Source of the DNA: Pyrocephalus nanus
Lineage: Eukaryota; Chordata; Aves; Passeriformes; Tyrannidae
Assembly (NCBI GenBank): GCA_038380795.1
Contig: CM076264.1
Location: 6,264,001-6,328,000, forward strand
Direction: 5' to 3'
Length of the DNA stretch: 64,000 nucleotides
Positions 1-11,925 of the stretch are shown in pieces (the first letter of the stretch is position 1; every line of letters starts with the position of its first letter). The translations under genes were made by a program, and so were the position numbers. The notes beneath the pieces are model-generated. The model saw only the letters and a program-made list of their open reading frames with translations. It did not search any database and was not told the origin of the DNA.

Positions 1-3000
1 ACAAACGCTGCCAAGCATTTGCCAGCTTGTCAGTCGAGTCATATAGAGTAAAGGAAACCATTAAATCTTAATTAAGTGCTGCTTGGAGAATAGGTTGGGG
101 TTTTCTTCTTTCCCTTCTATTGAACTGTATCTACAAGTTTTCGTATGTGCCATCTGTTTATGATTTGTAAATAAATACTTACTGACTCGTAGCTTAATTT
201 TTGTTAGGAGTTATTCCAAGGAGGGTTGAGCCCTAAGGCATTCCTTTCCTTGGGAACAGCCATCCTGAAAATTTGTGCCATAGATAATTGCAAGGTGACC
301 ACCAAGCCCTGTGTGTTCCCATACAGGCATGTGGTTCTGTGTCTCTGCGTGCAACAAGCTCTACTTGAGTCCTCTGGTAAGAGGAGATTACAAGGAAAAT
401 GTTTGTTTGGGGTGAGCACTGGGGACCAGGAGAGCTCTTGGGAATGTGGCAAGGCAATGATTCTGAGTTTCAAGGGTCTCATGGGACATAAAATAGTGAT
501 AAAGATTGAAACAATGTGGTGACAAGGGGAGAGACTTATGCCACATGCTGCAGGAGAACTCAAAAACTCTCCATGTCCTTGATGGTTCTCAAAGTTGGTC
601 TAAATCTAAAATACTTGGCCTTTCTGCATCACAGCAGATGAAATTCAAGGCCAGAAATGAGAAAACAGGAGGCAGCTAAAAATGAAGATAATAAAGAAGC
701 CAAATAAGAATCACAAGAAGCAGAACACAGGAGGTGATTGGGACTGACAACCACAGCCAGTTGCCTGAGATGAAAGGATATGAACAGCAGAACAGAAGCA
801 CTTTCTAAGTCACACAGCCTGTAATTCACATTGCAAAGACAGATCCTTCTGACAATTTTTGCAGCATCCACAAAGCAGCTAAAGACTGTCAGGTATCAGT
901 TTTATTCTTCTAGCTGAAAGGAAGAAATTTCATCTATTTTCAACAGTGTAGACTCGGCAGTGTATCAAATTACACTCTGGTTAAATATATTTTACTAAGA
1001 AATTTTTTAATTATTGCAGCAATGAACAGCCAGCAGTGACAGAGCTTCAAAGAGCAGAATGGTTTAAGTCTCCTGTAGAAACATTTGCTACATGTGGTAC
1101 CTGTGCCAAGAAGGGGATTGAGATCTCATGTGGTGGGAAATGAGGCAATTATTGTTCTCATTAGATTACTTTGGGCCAGAGCATCCCAAATCCTCAAGAA
1201 ACAGCTCATTTAAATGTGAGGACGATGACATGTTCAGCACTAATCTCTCAGGAAGAGAATAAGAGAAACCTCAGCATCAGCAGATGGGCAAGGGAGGGAG
1301 TAGTGAAATAATTCCCACATACAGCCCCATCCCTTAAGCTCTCCATAGAAAATATGCATGGTAGTACCTTGAACTATGACAGCTGAGAGTACAGCAAGAA
1401 TGTAAAGTCACTGTGCCACATGTTCAGTGAGCAGAGTTGGAGCAAGCCAGGCAATCAGCTGCTGTGACCAGAGATGAGATGACAGCAGGGAACATGTTGT
1501 ATCAAGGTGTCCAGGAAAAGTCCCCTGTCCTGCCTGGAAGAACAGTTCTCCACCTGGGAAGATAGATAAGGCCAAGAAGGGGCAGGTAAAGAATGAGTAC
1601 AATTCCCATTAAAAGGAAAAGCCAAACAGAAAGAAGTCAGAGTAACAGCAACGAATGTGAAACTAATATAGTCTGGGAAATAGGGTCAGTGTGAACCAGC
1701 ACACGATTCCTTGCTTAGCTGGTTTAGTGGAACCAAGAAAAGGTCTTGGAAATATATTCCCATTTTCCCAGCAATGGCAGAGCTCTCACAGTAGCCACAC
1801 TGGCTCCACTCAGTTGATTCCAGGTGGCCCCTGCAGTCACTGTCAGATATCACTCTCCTTGGGCTAACCTGCCAGCCCCCACTTTTATGTCTGAGTCTTT
1901 TATAAAGATTATCCACAAGCTGGATAAATCACCACAAAGAGCCAGAATAGCAAGATACAGCAAGAACTGCTCACCTACCACCTCATGCATACATCTTCAG
2001 AGTATGAATGAATGTTGGTAGGAAGTAGCTATTCTCTTTCTTCTGGTATAATAGTCCTGTTTCCCTTCCAGAAAGTGTCTTTTGTTCTGACAGTGAATTT
2101 ATACAGACAAAGTAGTGACACTTTTGTACAGGAGAGTCTTAACATTTGGGTAGTTCAGAGGCATGACCGGGAAAATAAAATTCCTGCTCAGTAAGCATTA
2201 GCCCTTTTCCACTTCTTTCCTTCCTAAAATTTATGATCACTTCTATCCACTTTTCATCTGCTCAAAGAAGAAAAAAAAAAAAATTAAGGAAAGAGCCTTT
2301 TCTTGTGTTCTTCACTTAAATAAAACCAGGCTTTCACATTCAAAGAGATTCATACTGTACTACCAAGATAGTAGTTGAGATGCAAGTCCAAAAGTGTCTC
2401 TGCTGCGTGCTGAGTGTTCATGGGTGGTCAAAGCTGTAACTGAGCTGCCTCACCATGGTACAGCAAGAATTCAGATTTATTTTATGCAATTGGCATTCTG
2501 TTTATACTTTTTGGTCCACTGTATCTCAGAGCATGTTACAGAGTATTTAATCATAACATACTGTACCTACAGCATAGTTCCACCAGAGTAATTTAGCACG
2601 TGAAAGGGGATAGAAGGGGGAGAAGATGAGAGAAAAAGGAAGAGAGTGGTTTGCTTTTGGAAAATGTAATTCTCACCTGATTAAAAAACATTCAAGTGTT
2701 CTGATCATTGTCTTCCTCCTATTTCTAACTCAGATCAAAATCTTCTCACTCATTGCACCTCTTCTCAGCATCTCAGTTCCTATTGTTTGAAAGTTAACCC
2801 TTGCTTTCTAATTCCCAAGTTGTTTAACCATGATATAAATTCTCCACTCATCTCACTTTCTCTTCCTAACTGCCTTAATGTTTCCTAACAGCCCTCTCTT
2901 AATTTTAAACTGCTGCAGCTAAGCCTGACTAGCAAGCACACAGCCCAGGTTCATAAAGACCTTTTCTCTCTTCATGCAAACCTCAACTCTCCCTTGAAAA

Positions 3001-5200
3001 CACCAAGGCAGAGGATTTTACAAATATCTATGGTAGCTTCCTGTGCAATTTGTCTTTATATTTTGGTCTGTAACCTAAACTGCAGCTCTCCAGAAAAGGT
3101 AAAGCTTTCCTACCCGTGCCTTGTAGCATGCCAAGTACACTGTCAGTACTTGACAAATAATTGCTGCCTCCATAGATTTTCCTTCCTACCAGAGAGCTGA
3201 TCACTGAGAACTGCAGAGCCCCAGGAATTCAGCCCAGCAGCTAACGAGCAAAGTCCGGAAAAAGCAAATAAGCCTTTTGATGAAAGCTCATCTCTCTCTC
3301 TCAGCTGCTTCTGGAACCAGAAGCAAACAACAACAAAAAAAAATAGAGGAAAAAAAACCCCACATTTAAACAACTACAGCCAGCCTGAAATCATTCCTTC
3401 CACAGCAGATTGGCCTCCTCTCCAGTTAGCTTGGCCTGTCTTCCAACAGTTGGATGTGGGCTCAAAGGTGAAGAAATATGTCAGCTGCAAACCTGCAGTG
3501 GTGGTTCATTTAGCATATTTCCATCAGGGCACTTCAGCTTTGCTCCTTTTTTTACCTATAGGAATATATTTTCATTTAATAGTACCAAATGTGATGACAA
3601 ATGAATGGTTGATCAGACACAGAAAAATCTAGAAAAGACAAAATTAGGAGAAGAGAAAACCCAAGTATGACTCACAGAGATCTGAGATCATCAAGGAAGA
3701 AAGTCCATTATTGCTAATCACTCAATGCAAGTACACTTTTACATGTGGAGAAACAATTTCATATGTATGTATAAGTTCCTCTTACAGGGGACAGATTTGC
3801 CCTTGCAGCACAGAATTGTGTGCTGTGTTCTTCATTTTGTGGTCTCTTAACACTATTAAAAGGAACACTTATTCTGAACTTTCAAGATTAAAAAGTTCTC
3901 TTCTAAGCTTAGAATGGAGCTTATGCAAGAGAAGCTCTCCTGTCCACATTCTCTAATTGGTACCAGTATTTCAAAGGCAGCCATGTCCTTACTCAGAGGT
4001 TCACTCACTATGAACCGAATGCCAGGACTTTTCAACACCCTGACACATCAGATTCCCCAGAACCTCATTAGAATTCAGAGCACTCCCCCTGCAAAGCTCC
4101 TTTCGCCCTCCCTCTGGATTTGACAGATGAGAAGGAGCAGGCAGTGCCAGTGCCTAGAGAGAAGGGGAAAAGGCACAGTTATGAGAGAGCACACAAAGGC
4201 TTGTTCACCTATGGCTTGCCAGGTGTCTTTAAACCCTGTACTGTGTAGTACAAAGGCAGGTTGCTTGCTTTCCATCAACATCACTGGAAAGTACTTCTAT
4301 TCACAGCCACTTAACAACAGAAATATTCTACGAATCCACAAGCACACAATAAATTGTTTCAACAGGTTATGTGGTTCCCTCCAGGAGAAGACAATACCTC
4401 TGGAGGATGTTCACCTTGCCTGCTGTTTGGCCACATCATGGGCAGCTCCAACACACACACAATTAATGACAAGAACATTACTAGCAAAGATATTTCCTTC
4501 TTGCTTTTTTCTGCTTGACTTGCTTGTGCATTAACAAATTTAAGGAGAACCTTCTCACTCAGTCTATTCTCCATCACAATCATGATCATGATCTCCATCA
4601 CAATCACCATTATTGTAATTGCACCACCCCCAAAGAAAAAGCAAATTTCAAAGTGTTTTTATGGATAGAACAAGATTATCTCAATTCAGAAGAACCCTGA
4701 TTTCATTGCTGTTTCAAAACACTCAATAAAGAGATAACTATAGTCTTAAAGTCACCAACTGGAAGTACCCCAAGTAAACATAAGTTTACCCCAAGCCCTT
4801 ATGGTTTAGAGAATCAAGGGCAGTCAAAGCATTAAATCCACAATTTCATCTTGTTTATTCCCAAGAGAAAACTATATATTTCTATCTTAGAATCATAGAA
4901 TATTGTAATAAACAGGAACTGATGCACTGACTGTAAGCTGGGAGGAAGCAGCATGCAGTATTTCAGATGAAATGAAGCTTGGAAAGCTAAGTTTGGTGGA
5001 GATTGTTCCACACAGCCGTTATGTGGCTGAATTTTCCAAACAGTAACAAACAGCCAGTGAAGTGAGTTTGTATTTGGATACTCTTGGCTCAGTAGGCTGT
5101 GGTTTAGCCCCATAGGTAAGCTCAGATTTGACATGGGCTAAAATAAAATAGTCCTTGGCCATCAGTCATGGTAACTGAAATCTTACTCTTGGAGGGCTGG
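1..5200. other. Gene-free AT-rich DNA
   Basis: No gene, RNA gene or named transposon can be supported here. Open frames reach about 135 codons (around 4127-4534 on the plus strand), but they overlap frames of similar length on the other strand, have no biased composition and resemble no family I know. Small features are an A tract at 2271-2283 and a cryptic ATCACA/ATCATG-rich simple stretch at about 4567-4612. The short string at 4889-4901 resembles a CR1 3' octamer pair, but no CR1 body follows it. Confidence 0.6.
2271..2283. repeat. Poly(A) tract, 13 nt
   Basis: An uninterrupted run of 13 A follows a purine-rich lead. It is ordinary low-complexity sequence with no other sign of a retrocopy. 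Confidence 0.9.
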
Positions 5201-5208
5201 TTAAGAGG

Positions 5209-5630
5209 GTCCGGATCCAATTCTTCCACAGTCACTGCAGCTGGAACAGAGCTACTCTGTCAGTGCCCAGCTCCATCAATCCTGCGTGTCTGATCTGTCT
5301 GAGTTTCACTAAGAAAACAAAGTAAGGGAGCCCTGAGGCGCACAGACATAAATTTAAAAAAAACACATTCGTGTTTCCAACCGTCCACACTTTCTCAGGA
5401 AAGTTGCACCTATGTTATATTACTCAGCATGTGGTTTCAATCGTGACAACAATGTGCATTTGTTCAACTGCACGCTGGCTGCAAAGAGCAGTTAAACACG
5501 GCGTGGCCTGTGACTGCCTTTCGGGGTCAAGTGTCTGGCATGTGCCTGCCACGTTCTGCTCAGTGTAATCTTGTAGATTGCCCAAGCAGCACACCTAGAC
5601 CCTTTGATGTCAGCAAGGCATACAGTACGC
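5209..5630. promoter_or_regulatory. CpG-retaining stretch, possible conserved non-coding element
   Basis: About a dozen CpG dinucleotides sit in roughly 420 bases, several times the density of the flanks, where CpG is scarce. Examples are at the ccggatcc, cacggcgtgg and tttcgggg strings. No open frame in the block looks coding and no transposon is recognised. In vertebrate DNA, local CpG retention without a repeat often marks constrained or weakly methylated regulatory sequence, but that is an inference. No TATA box or initiator arrangement is obvious, so I do not call a promoter. Confidence 0.25.
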
Positions 5631-5698
5631 ACACACTGTGTATTTTTCATGAGGTAGAAGGTCCAAGAAAGAGGGTACAAGGGAGCAAGCAAGCATGG

Positions 5699-5713
5699 AA
5701 AAAAAAAAAAAAA
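5699..5713. repeat. Poly(A) tract, 15 nt
   Basis: An uninterrupted run of 15 A, with no AATAAA at a sensible distance upstream and no evident target-site duplication. Confidence 0.9.
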
Positions 5714-8700
5714 TATCTATCCATTAGGATCTGCTAAGTTAAATAATGATTTTACACTACTCTCCTGAAACTAAATTTAAGTGGTTTTCATTCATTTTTA
5801 CAAACAACCGCTCACTGATGAAATTTGTCTTGCTCTGCAGAACTTTTTGATGGACTATCACCCCGTTTTCTGTTAAAACATTAGAGATTTCAGATTTTTT
5901 TTTTTTATCCTCATGGATTTAGGATATTGTCAACATTTTTACTAATAGCTGCTGTATCTTCATAATGGGCAAACAGTAGAGAAGTCAAGACACCCCACTG
6001 AAAGGTATAACCAAAGTATAACTTCAGTGCAGAATTTAGCAAGAGATCAAGCCTGCATCATCAGCCTGCTAGAAAAAGAGTTTAACCCATGTTTTCCAGG
6101 TGTTCTCTACCCCTATCTGACACCTTCCCTAAGCTGGGTACTGTTTTCTAATGAAGTTCCTCTAGATAATCCCTTGTAAACGCCCATTTAACTTACATCT
6201 AATTTTTTGCAACTTGTGTTTTGAATGAAATCTTGTTGCAAGGCACTTGGCTTCAAAAATCTCTTGACCTCACACTTTGGAACAGGGACCAGAAGTTAAA
6301 CAAGGAGATGACCAACATATGTGACAGTATAATTAAAAACAGCACTATAATGCCTGCTCAGCAAAGAATCAAATTAAAACTCTGCCATCTCTCCCAGCTA
6401 CGACACTTCCTAACATTTAAATACTCACAATTTTTATAAGGTTATAATTTTATAATGTAAAAATATATACCATAGTTTCACAGGGGCAGAGGAGAGAGGG
6501 TTATTTACCCAGTCAAACATCAAGAACTTTAACCCTTTCAGTCCCAAAAATAACCTCTGAACTTATCCTTCTCTGATGCATCATGAATGGTCAGAGGGGA
6601 AGAGGGGAAAATATTCCCTGCTGTTCTTCCTTCCCTGCAGGCTTTCAAGCCTGATGTGGCTGCTGCAATGGAACTACACTTGACCACCACAGCCCTTGCT
6701 CTTCTGGTGCCAGTTAAGAAGCTGTACAGAGATGGTTACACAAATGATGATCAAGAAGCTTTGTTTACATTTAGACTTAGACCAGATGTTTCCAGTGAAA
6801 GCCTCAGAGAAGGGGAATAAGTTTAAAGGTTTGTTCACCTCTGAAGAAAGTTCTCTTTGTATCAAAGAGATTGTGTTTTTTTTTTATTCCAGAGCCTTGA
6901 ATATAGAGGCCAAATAGAACACAAGCTCTTATTTTGCTAACATACTTGAGATGCAAGAGTATAAACTTGAATTGTGCTGAAGTATAAGCTGTACCAACAT
7001 GAGATTTCAAAAAACCCAAAAAAACAAAAACACAACCAGGAGAAGGTAGAAAGGGAAAGGTGCAAGTTGAAGAATCACTATTTATGCAAACACATCCACT
7101 GGTTGGGATTAGATATTGCAGATAAACCCTCCAAGCAATGGACAATTTGCACATGCAGATGGTGGGTGCTGACATGACCTCAGATACTGATGGTGACAGG
7201 GCACCCAGATTGCTCTTGCACTGGGTGAAGTGGCTGGTGGCAGAGTTAACATCCAGCCAGGGTTAAAATTTCATGTCTAGTGATTAAAGGAATCTAAGTC
7301 TTTCTGTTATTCCTATTGCTTTAACAGATGAGAAGAGTAGATATAAATTCACGGGTCTTGGCATACCCAGCAATATTGTCGCTCAGCCAAGCAAAGAGTT
7401 TTAAATAACCCAGAGCTGTGCCTGTGGCTTCTTTCTTTCTAGGTGTCTTGTTACACACCACAGCCAGGCACTGCTGCATCTGAGTTTAAGCAGGAGCTGT
7501 GGCACACTCATCAATTTCTCAAAATCAGATTTCAGTACCCAAAAAAGGGATTCAAGAGTCTTAGTTGGAGACTATGTTTTCAGACCCTGACTTGAAAGGA
7601 AGAGGTCAGGTAAGGGCCTCAGAGATGGTGAGATTAATCCTCTGGACAGTGGAACAGCTTTTAGCTTAGCATGAAAACTGATCTTGTCTTTAGAGAACTG
7701 AACTTCAATTGTCAAAATCGAGGGGGCACATAATACCAGCAACACACAGAAATGAGTTACCAGGGGCAGGGACTCTCTGAAAGAAGCTCAGTGAATTTTT
7801 AGCATGGAGTCCCAGACTAACAGAGTAAACCCCATTTAGGGGGACACACCCCAACAAAGAATCATGACTGATGTTTGCTAATCTCAGAGGATCAGACTGT
7901 TTGGGCCATCCAGCCAAGAGAGCTTTGATAGCACTTTGAAGAGCACCCGTGAGAACTCAGCAAGACTCTCAACCTCTGGAAATAGCATAAACTGCATCTT
8001 CATGTTGTGCAATTATCACAAGCCAGCCAACATTTAAAGAGACTTAGAAGAGGAAAAGAAAGGAATAAAAGAGATACAGAGGGGAAGGGAATAGAAATTA
8101 GTGTTACCTCAGCACAGGCAGGTTTATGTGGGTTTAATGGTTGCCAGGGTTGGTCCAAAGCCTGTAAAACTGGAAAATGTTTCCCTGCTGTGAGGGTTTT
8201 ATATCCTTTCCTTTAACAAATCAAGCACTTGTGAAAAGCAAATATTGCAATTAGTTTATTTATTTACTGCGCTAGCCTGTGGGTACCACTAATAAAAAAT
8301 ATTTTTACATCTTCTCTAGCAAGAACTGACAAGAAGCAACAAAGCTGCTGTGGTAAAGGGCACTTAAAGTGTCTCAAAGAGGAGAATGAAGGAATATCAA
8401 AATGAATCTTTCATTTTTTCCACATACAATTCTATTCCAGAAAATCTGACAGACAGATTTATCCCCTCCTACAGCCTCAACAACAAACAGACAGCATAGT
8501 TAGCCATGTCCATCCTAACGTAAATCCAAGACAACCTTAAGGAACAAGCAAAAGCACTTTATAACACTTATTTGTCTCCAAACCATAAAAACCTTAATAT
8601 ACTGTAAGGTGAAAAAACATAATATCTAAGCAACTCCTGATAGAATTGGTCAATAAAGCTTAAACTGGGGTTTGTTATTCAACATGTTGAGTAATAGCTC

Positions 8701-10729
8701 TACATTTCATTGTCCAAGCAGTTACAGAGGTTTGTGTGGGTTTGGGTTTTGCCTTTTCACTTCCTGAAAAGTAAATTAGGAGTAATCATTCTTGACAGAA
8801 AGTGAATGAAAGTTAAATCCATCTGCTTCTAATAAAATAAGAACCAAGAATATTTTGTTTGCTAAATACCAGTTATACCAAGCACTGATCCTTTTCAGTG
8901 AAACTGGTTCAGAGCAGTGGCTCAAAGCAAAGCAACTGCCTTGCCCATTCCAAGGGAATCTCTTCTCCACGGGCAGGTACCAGCTGAGCAGTTGCAGTTT
9001 ACAGCATTCACCTCCAGTCTGCACGTGAAGAGCCAGGCAACGTCAGTTTAGTGATTTGAGTCACATTACATTTCTCCAAATGAGACATTTACTGTTACTG
9101 AGCTCTCAAACTGTAGCACTGCTGCAGACGCAAATGATTCTGCATCAGCTCATTTGCCATCATATGTACATTAACAACTCCCAAACACAGTGTGCATTTC
9201 CACCTCTTCCTCTGGATTTTTCTGGCATCCCTTTGATTGATTAACAGGCAGTTTTCTGGCTGCATAGTGCATAAAGTATCTCAGCTGGTGGTACAGCACC
9301 CTTCATTTATGTTAGTGCAGAGATCTTTTCACTTTTAAGGTTACTTTTAATGGAATCCCAATTATTTTTTAAAATGTCACTGCTAACTTAGGCATTACAA
9401 AGCAGGTACACAGTCCTTGGCATCTCCATTTCCCTTTAGTAAGTTAAGAATGATACTGTCCCAAGAAAATTTGCAAAATAGCAATTTTATTTTTATTGTA
9501 ACCCTCATGGCAATATCCAACAATAACCTTCCTTGCCTTTGGCATGTGAGCCTCTAGATTAGATCAAGCATTGCTGATAACCTAATCAAGTATTTTAGCT
9601 ACCTCTGTTCTGACTGGACCATTACCATCCCAGTAACCCCTCACTGCTGTGACATCCTGAGGCTTTATTCCATAAAGACAGTCTGCATTCTGTATGCAGA
9701 GAGTTATTAATGGGCCTGCTGAACACATACAAAGAAAAAAATAAAAATATTTTCTCCTTGAAAAATAAAAAGACAACCATTTCTTCCTTTTTTGGGGAAA
9801 AAAAAAAAAAACACTACAACTTCAGAGCCTTTTAAGCTTAAAGCCTATCAGAGGTGATAGTAACTAATTACAGAGTACTTGAGCATTCTTCCTCTGAAAA
9901 GAGATTGTGACAATCTGTCAGAGCAAAAGCATTTCCTCTGAACAAAATTTATCACAGACATAAAACATCACTTAAGTGGTAATCGGCTATTTCAGAGAGA
10001 ATGCCCAGTCAGATTAAATACTGAATTAAGCATTCATCTTAAATAAAAGCTGAAACAACTCAACTAAGAGCTGAATCCAGCATGAACACCCTATGATACT
10101 GCTAATAATACAGTACTCTTCTGTACTCCAATATCATGCTATTGTAATATGTACACACTCCTCTCTCCTGTAATCAAGAATCATTCCTAATTCCATATTT
10201 CCTTCTTGACAGGAATCCTTTTACAGTATTTGATTTTTCACCATGTTTATTGTGGTAGAAATGGTAGTTCAACTACTAAAATTTTTTAAATAGTGGGGTT
10301 TTTCCCTTTGTTGAAAACTTTAAGGAATTAAGAGCAATCCTTACAGAAGTGCTGTTCTTGTAATAATCAGGGCTTTATCAACCCACTTTTCAGACCTCAT
10401 TAACAATTTCCTCCCATCTCTAAAGGTTTCCTAATGTTTCACATAAAGTTCATTAAAAAAATCTTCCTCCAGATACATGTCCAGAGACAAAATTAGTTTG
10501 GTTTCAGTCTAACTGCATCAACAAACAATACAATATTACTGTATTTGTATTTTATATTATTTAGTATTTACAAATACTATATTTGACACTAAACTGCCAT
10601 TTTAGTAGCCTATTTTCACCGACTCTCCTGGTTACAGGGGCCAGGACCAGTTTGTCACTGTGTGGGTATAACCAAAACTGTGTATTCTACACCCTTTATT
10701 TCATTTCTGATGGACTGTCAATAGTGGAT
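5714..10729. other. Gene-free AT-rich DNA
   Basis: I see no gene or recognisable repeat in these 5 kb apart from homopolymer runs, such as the A tract at 9798-9811. Open frames stay below about 125 codons and none resembles a known protein. The stretch at 10500-10575 is very AT-rich, with partial self-complementarity around TATTTGTA/TACAAATA. Confidence 0.6.
9798..9811. repeat. Poly(A) tract, 14 nt
   Basis: An uninterrupted A run of about 14, preceded by a pyrimidine tract and TTGGGG. Low-complexity sequence only. Confidence 0.85.
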
Positions 10730-11440
10730 CATTTTCCAGTAGGTGCCCAGGCACACCTTCAGGCTCCAAGCTGGGCAGGGGAGTGTTCCTTTGCCCTCAC
10801 ACCAGTGACTCAGCTGTGATAACTCCCCTCTAGGGAGGCATCTTCACACCCACCCTGAGGGGACATCTCTTCTAATGGGCCATAATGGACTGGCATAACG
10901 GGCAGCTGCAATGACCTGGACCAGGAAAGATTCCAGAAATATCCCAGGACTCAGAGTTAAATCACTCATTGTGAAACTCTCCTGGGTTCTTGGAGAGGTA
11001 CTGGGCATTCCCACTGAATTTAAGCATATATAATCTTGGGGTGTTAGGACTTCTGGTAACACTTGTCAGATCCAAAGAAGGACCAAGAACTTCAACAGGA
11101 CAGCGACTGCCACTCTTGACAAGACTGCCATCATCACTTCAACAGAACTGTGACCATCATCTGGACCAACAGGTTTCCTTTCCTTTTACTTTGCACACAG
11201 GGGGACCACATGGTGCTCAGCACAGAACTAACCAACACTGTTCTGTTCTTGTCTCAGGGTGCAGGGTTATACATCTATCTTTGTGGGTTATCATTGTATT
11301 TATTGTAGTCTTTTTAGTACATTGTAACCCTGACTTGTAAACTCCCTTGAGCTGGTTTCATTTACGCCACGGGTTTACTCTTAAACCAGCCCACTGAGGT
11401 GTTCAGTCTGGTTTTTTTAACTACTTTTAAGATTCACAGT
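10730..11440 (+). mobile_element. Possible degraded solo LTR of an avian ERVL-like element
   Basis: This block is richer in G+C than its flanks and its wording differs from the surrounding AT-rich DNA. The part at about 10830-11400 reads like an old avian endogenous-retrovirus LTR: a medium-GC body, then a T-rich passage, then a degraded polyadenylation-like area (near 11325-11350), then a short GC-richer end. An 8-bp inverted repeat, GCTGGTTT at 11351-11358 and AAACCAGC at 11383-11390, lies in the terminal part. I recognise no gag, pol or env remnant beside it, so it would be a solo LTR. The boundaries are approximate, I see no clear TG...CA ends or target duplication, and the family assignment is from memory of similar avian repeats. 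An unrelated unique sequence is the alternative. Confidence 0.35.
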
Positions 11441-11627
11441 CTAATTCTCTAATCAGGATCAAACAACTACAGGGGAAAGAATGACTATGTATCAATGCTC
11501 AAGTGCTAACTCTGAGTGTTAGTTAAAGTTAAAAATAGTCATAGAATATTTATTACTGCTCAGCCTTTCAGGCAAATAACTATAAGGCTGTACCACCTTA
11601 TCATCAGTAGGAACAGGAGATTCTACA

Positions 11628-11925
11628 GAACCATACAATGACCTGAGTTGGAAGGGACCTTAAAGCTCATCAACACCCTGCCATGGGCAGGGACACATTT
11701 GGATTGCTCAGCTGAGACCAGGTTACTCAGAGCTCCATCCATGAACACTTCCAGGGATGGGACATCTACAGCTTCCCTAGGCAACGCATGCCAGTGCCTC
11801 AATACCTTCTAAGTAAATAATTTCTTCCCAATATCTAATCTAACCCTGTTCTCTCTCACTTGAAAGCCATTGCCCCTCATCCTGTCACTAAAACTCAGGT
11901 TTCTTTATAGTATCCTAGGCACATC
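11628..11925 (-). mobile_element. CR1 LINE, degraded 3' end
   Basis: A 5'-truncated CR1 retrotransposon in minus orientation. The plus strand runs from a degraded tail (ccatacaatg) through the CR1 landmarks ttggaagggacctt, ccatgggcagggaca, cttccagggatggg, acagcttcc and ccagtgcctca to cctgtcacta, which is the usual order of an inverted CR1 3' end. On the minus strand this is the last part of ORF2 (C-terminal to the reverse transcriptase) plus the short 3' UTR. It carries an apparent internal insertion near cagctgagaccagg and many substitutions, so it is older than the copy at 49.9 kb. There is no coding capacity. Confidence 0.9.

Noticed and set aside
4127..4534. 135-codon plus-strand frame
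   Set aside because: No domains, and overlapping minus-strand frames of comparable openness.
4567..4612. ATCACA/ATCATG repeats as a CRISPR-like or tandem array
   Set aside because: Units are irregular and very short; cryptic simple sequence.
4889..4901. CR1 3'-octamer-like string agaatcatagaat
   Set aside because: No CR1 body follows on either side; short enough for chance.
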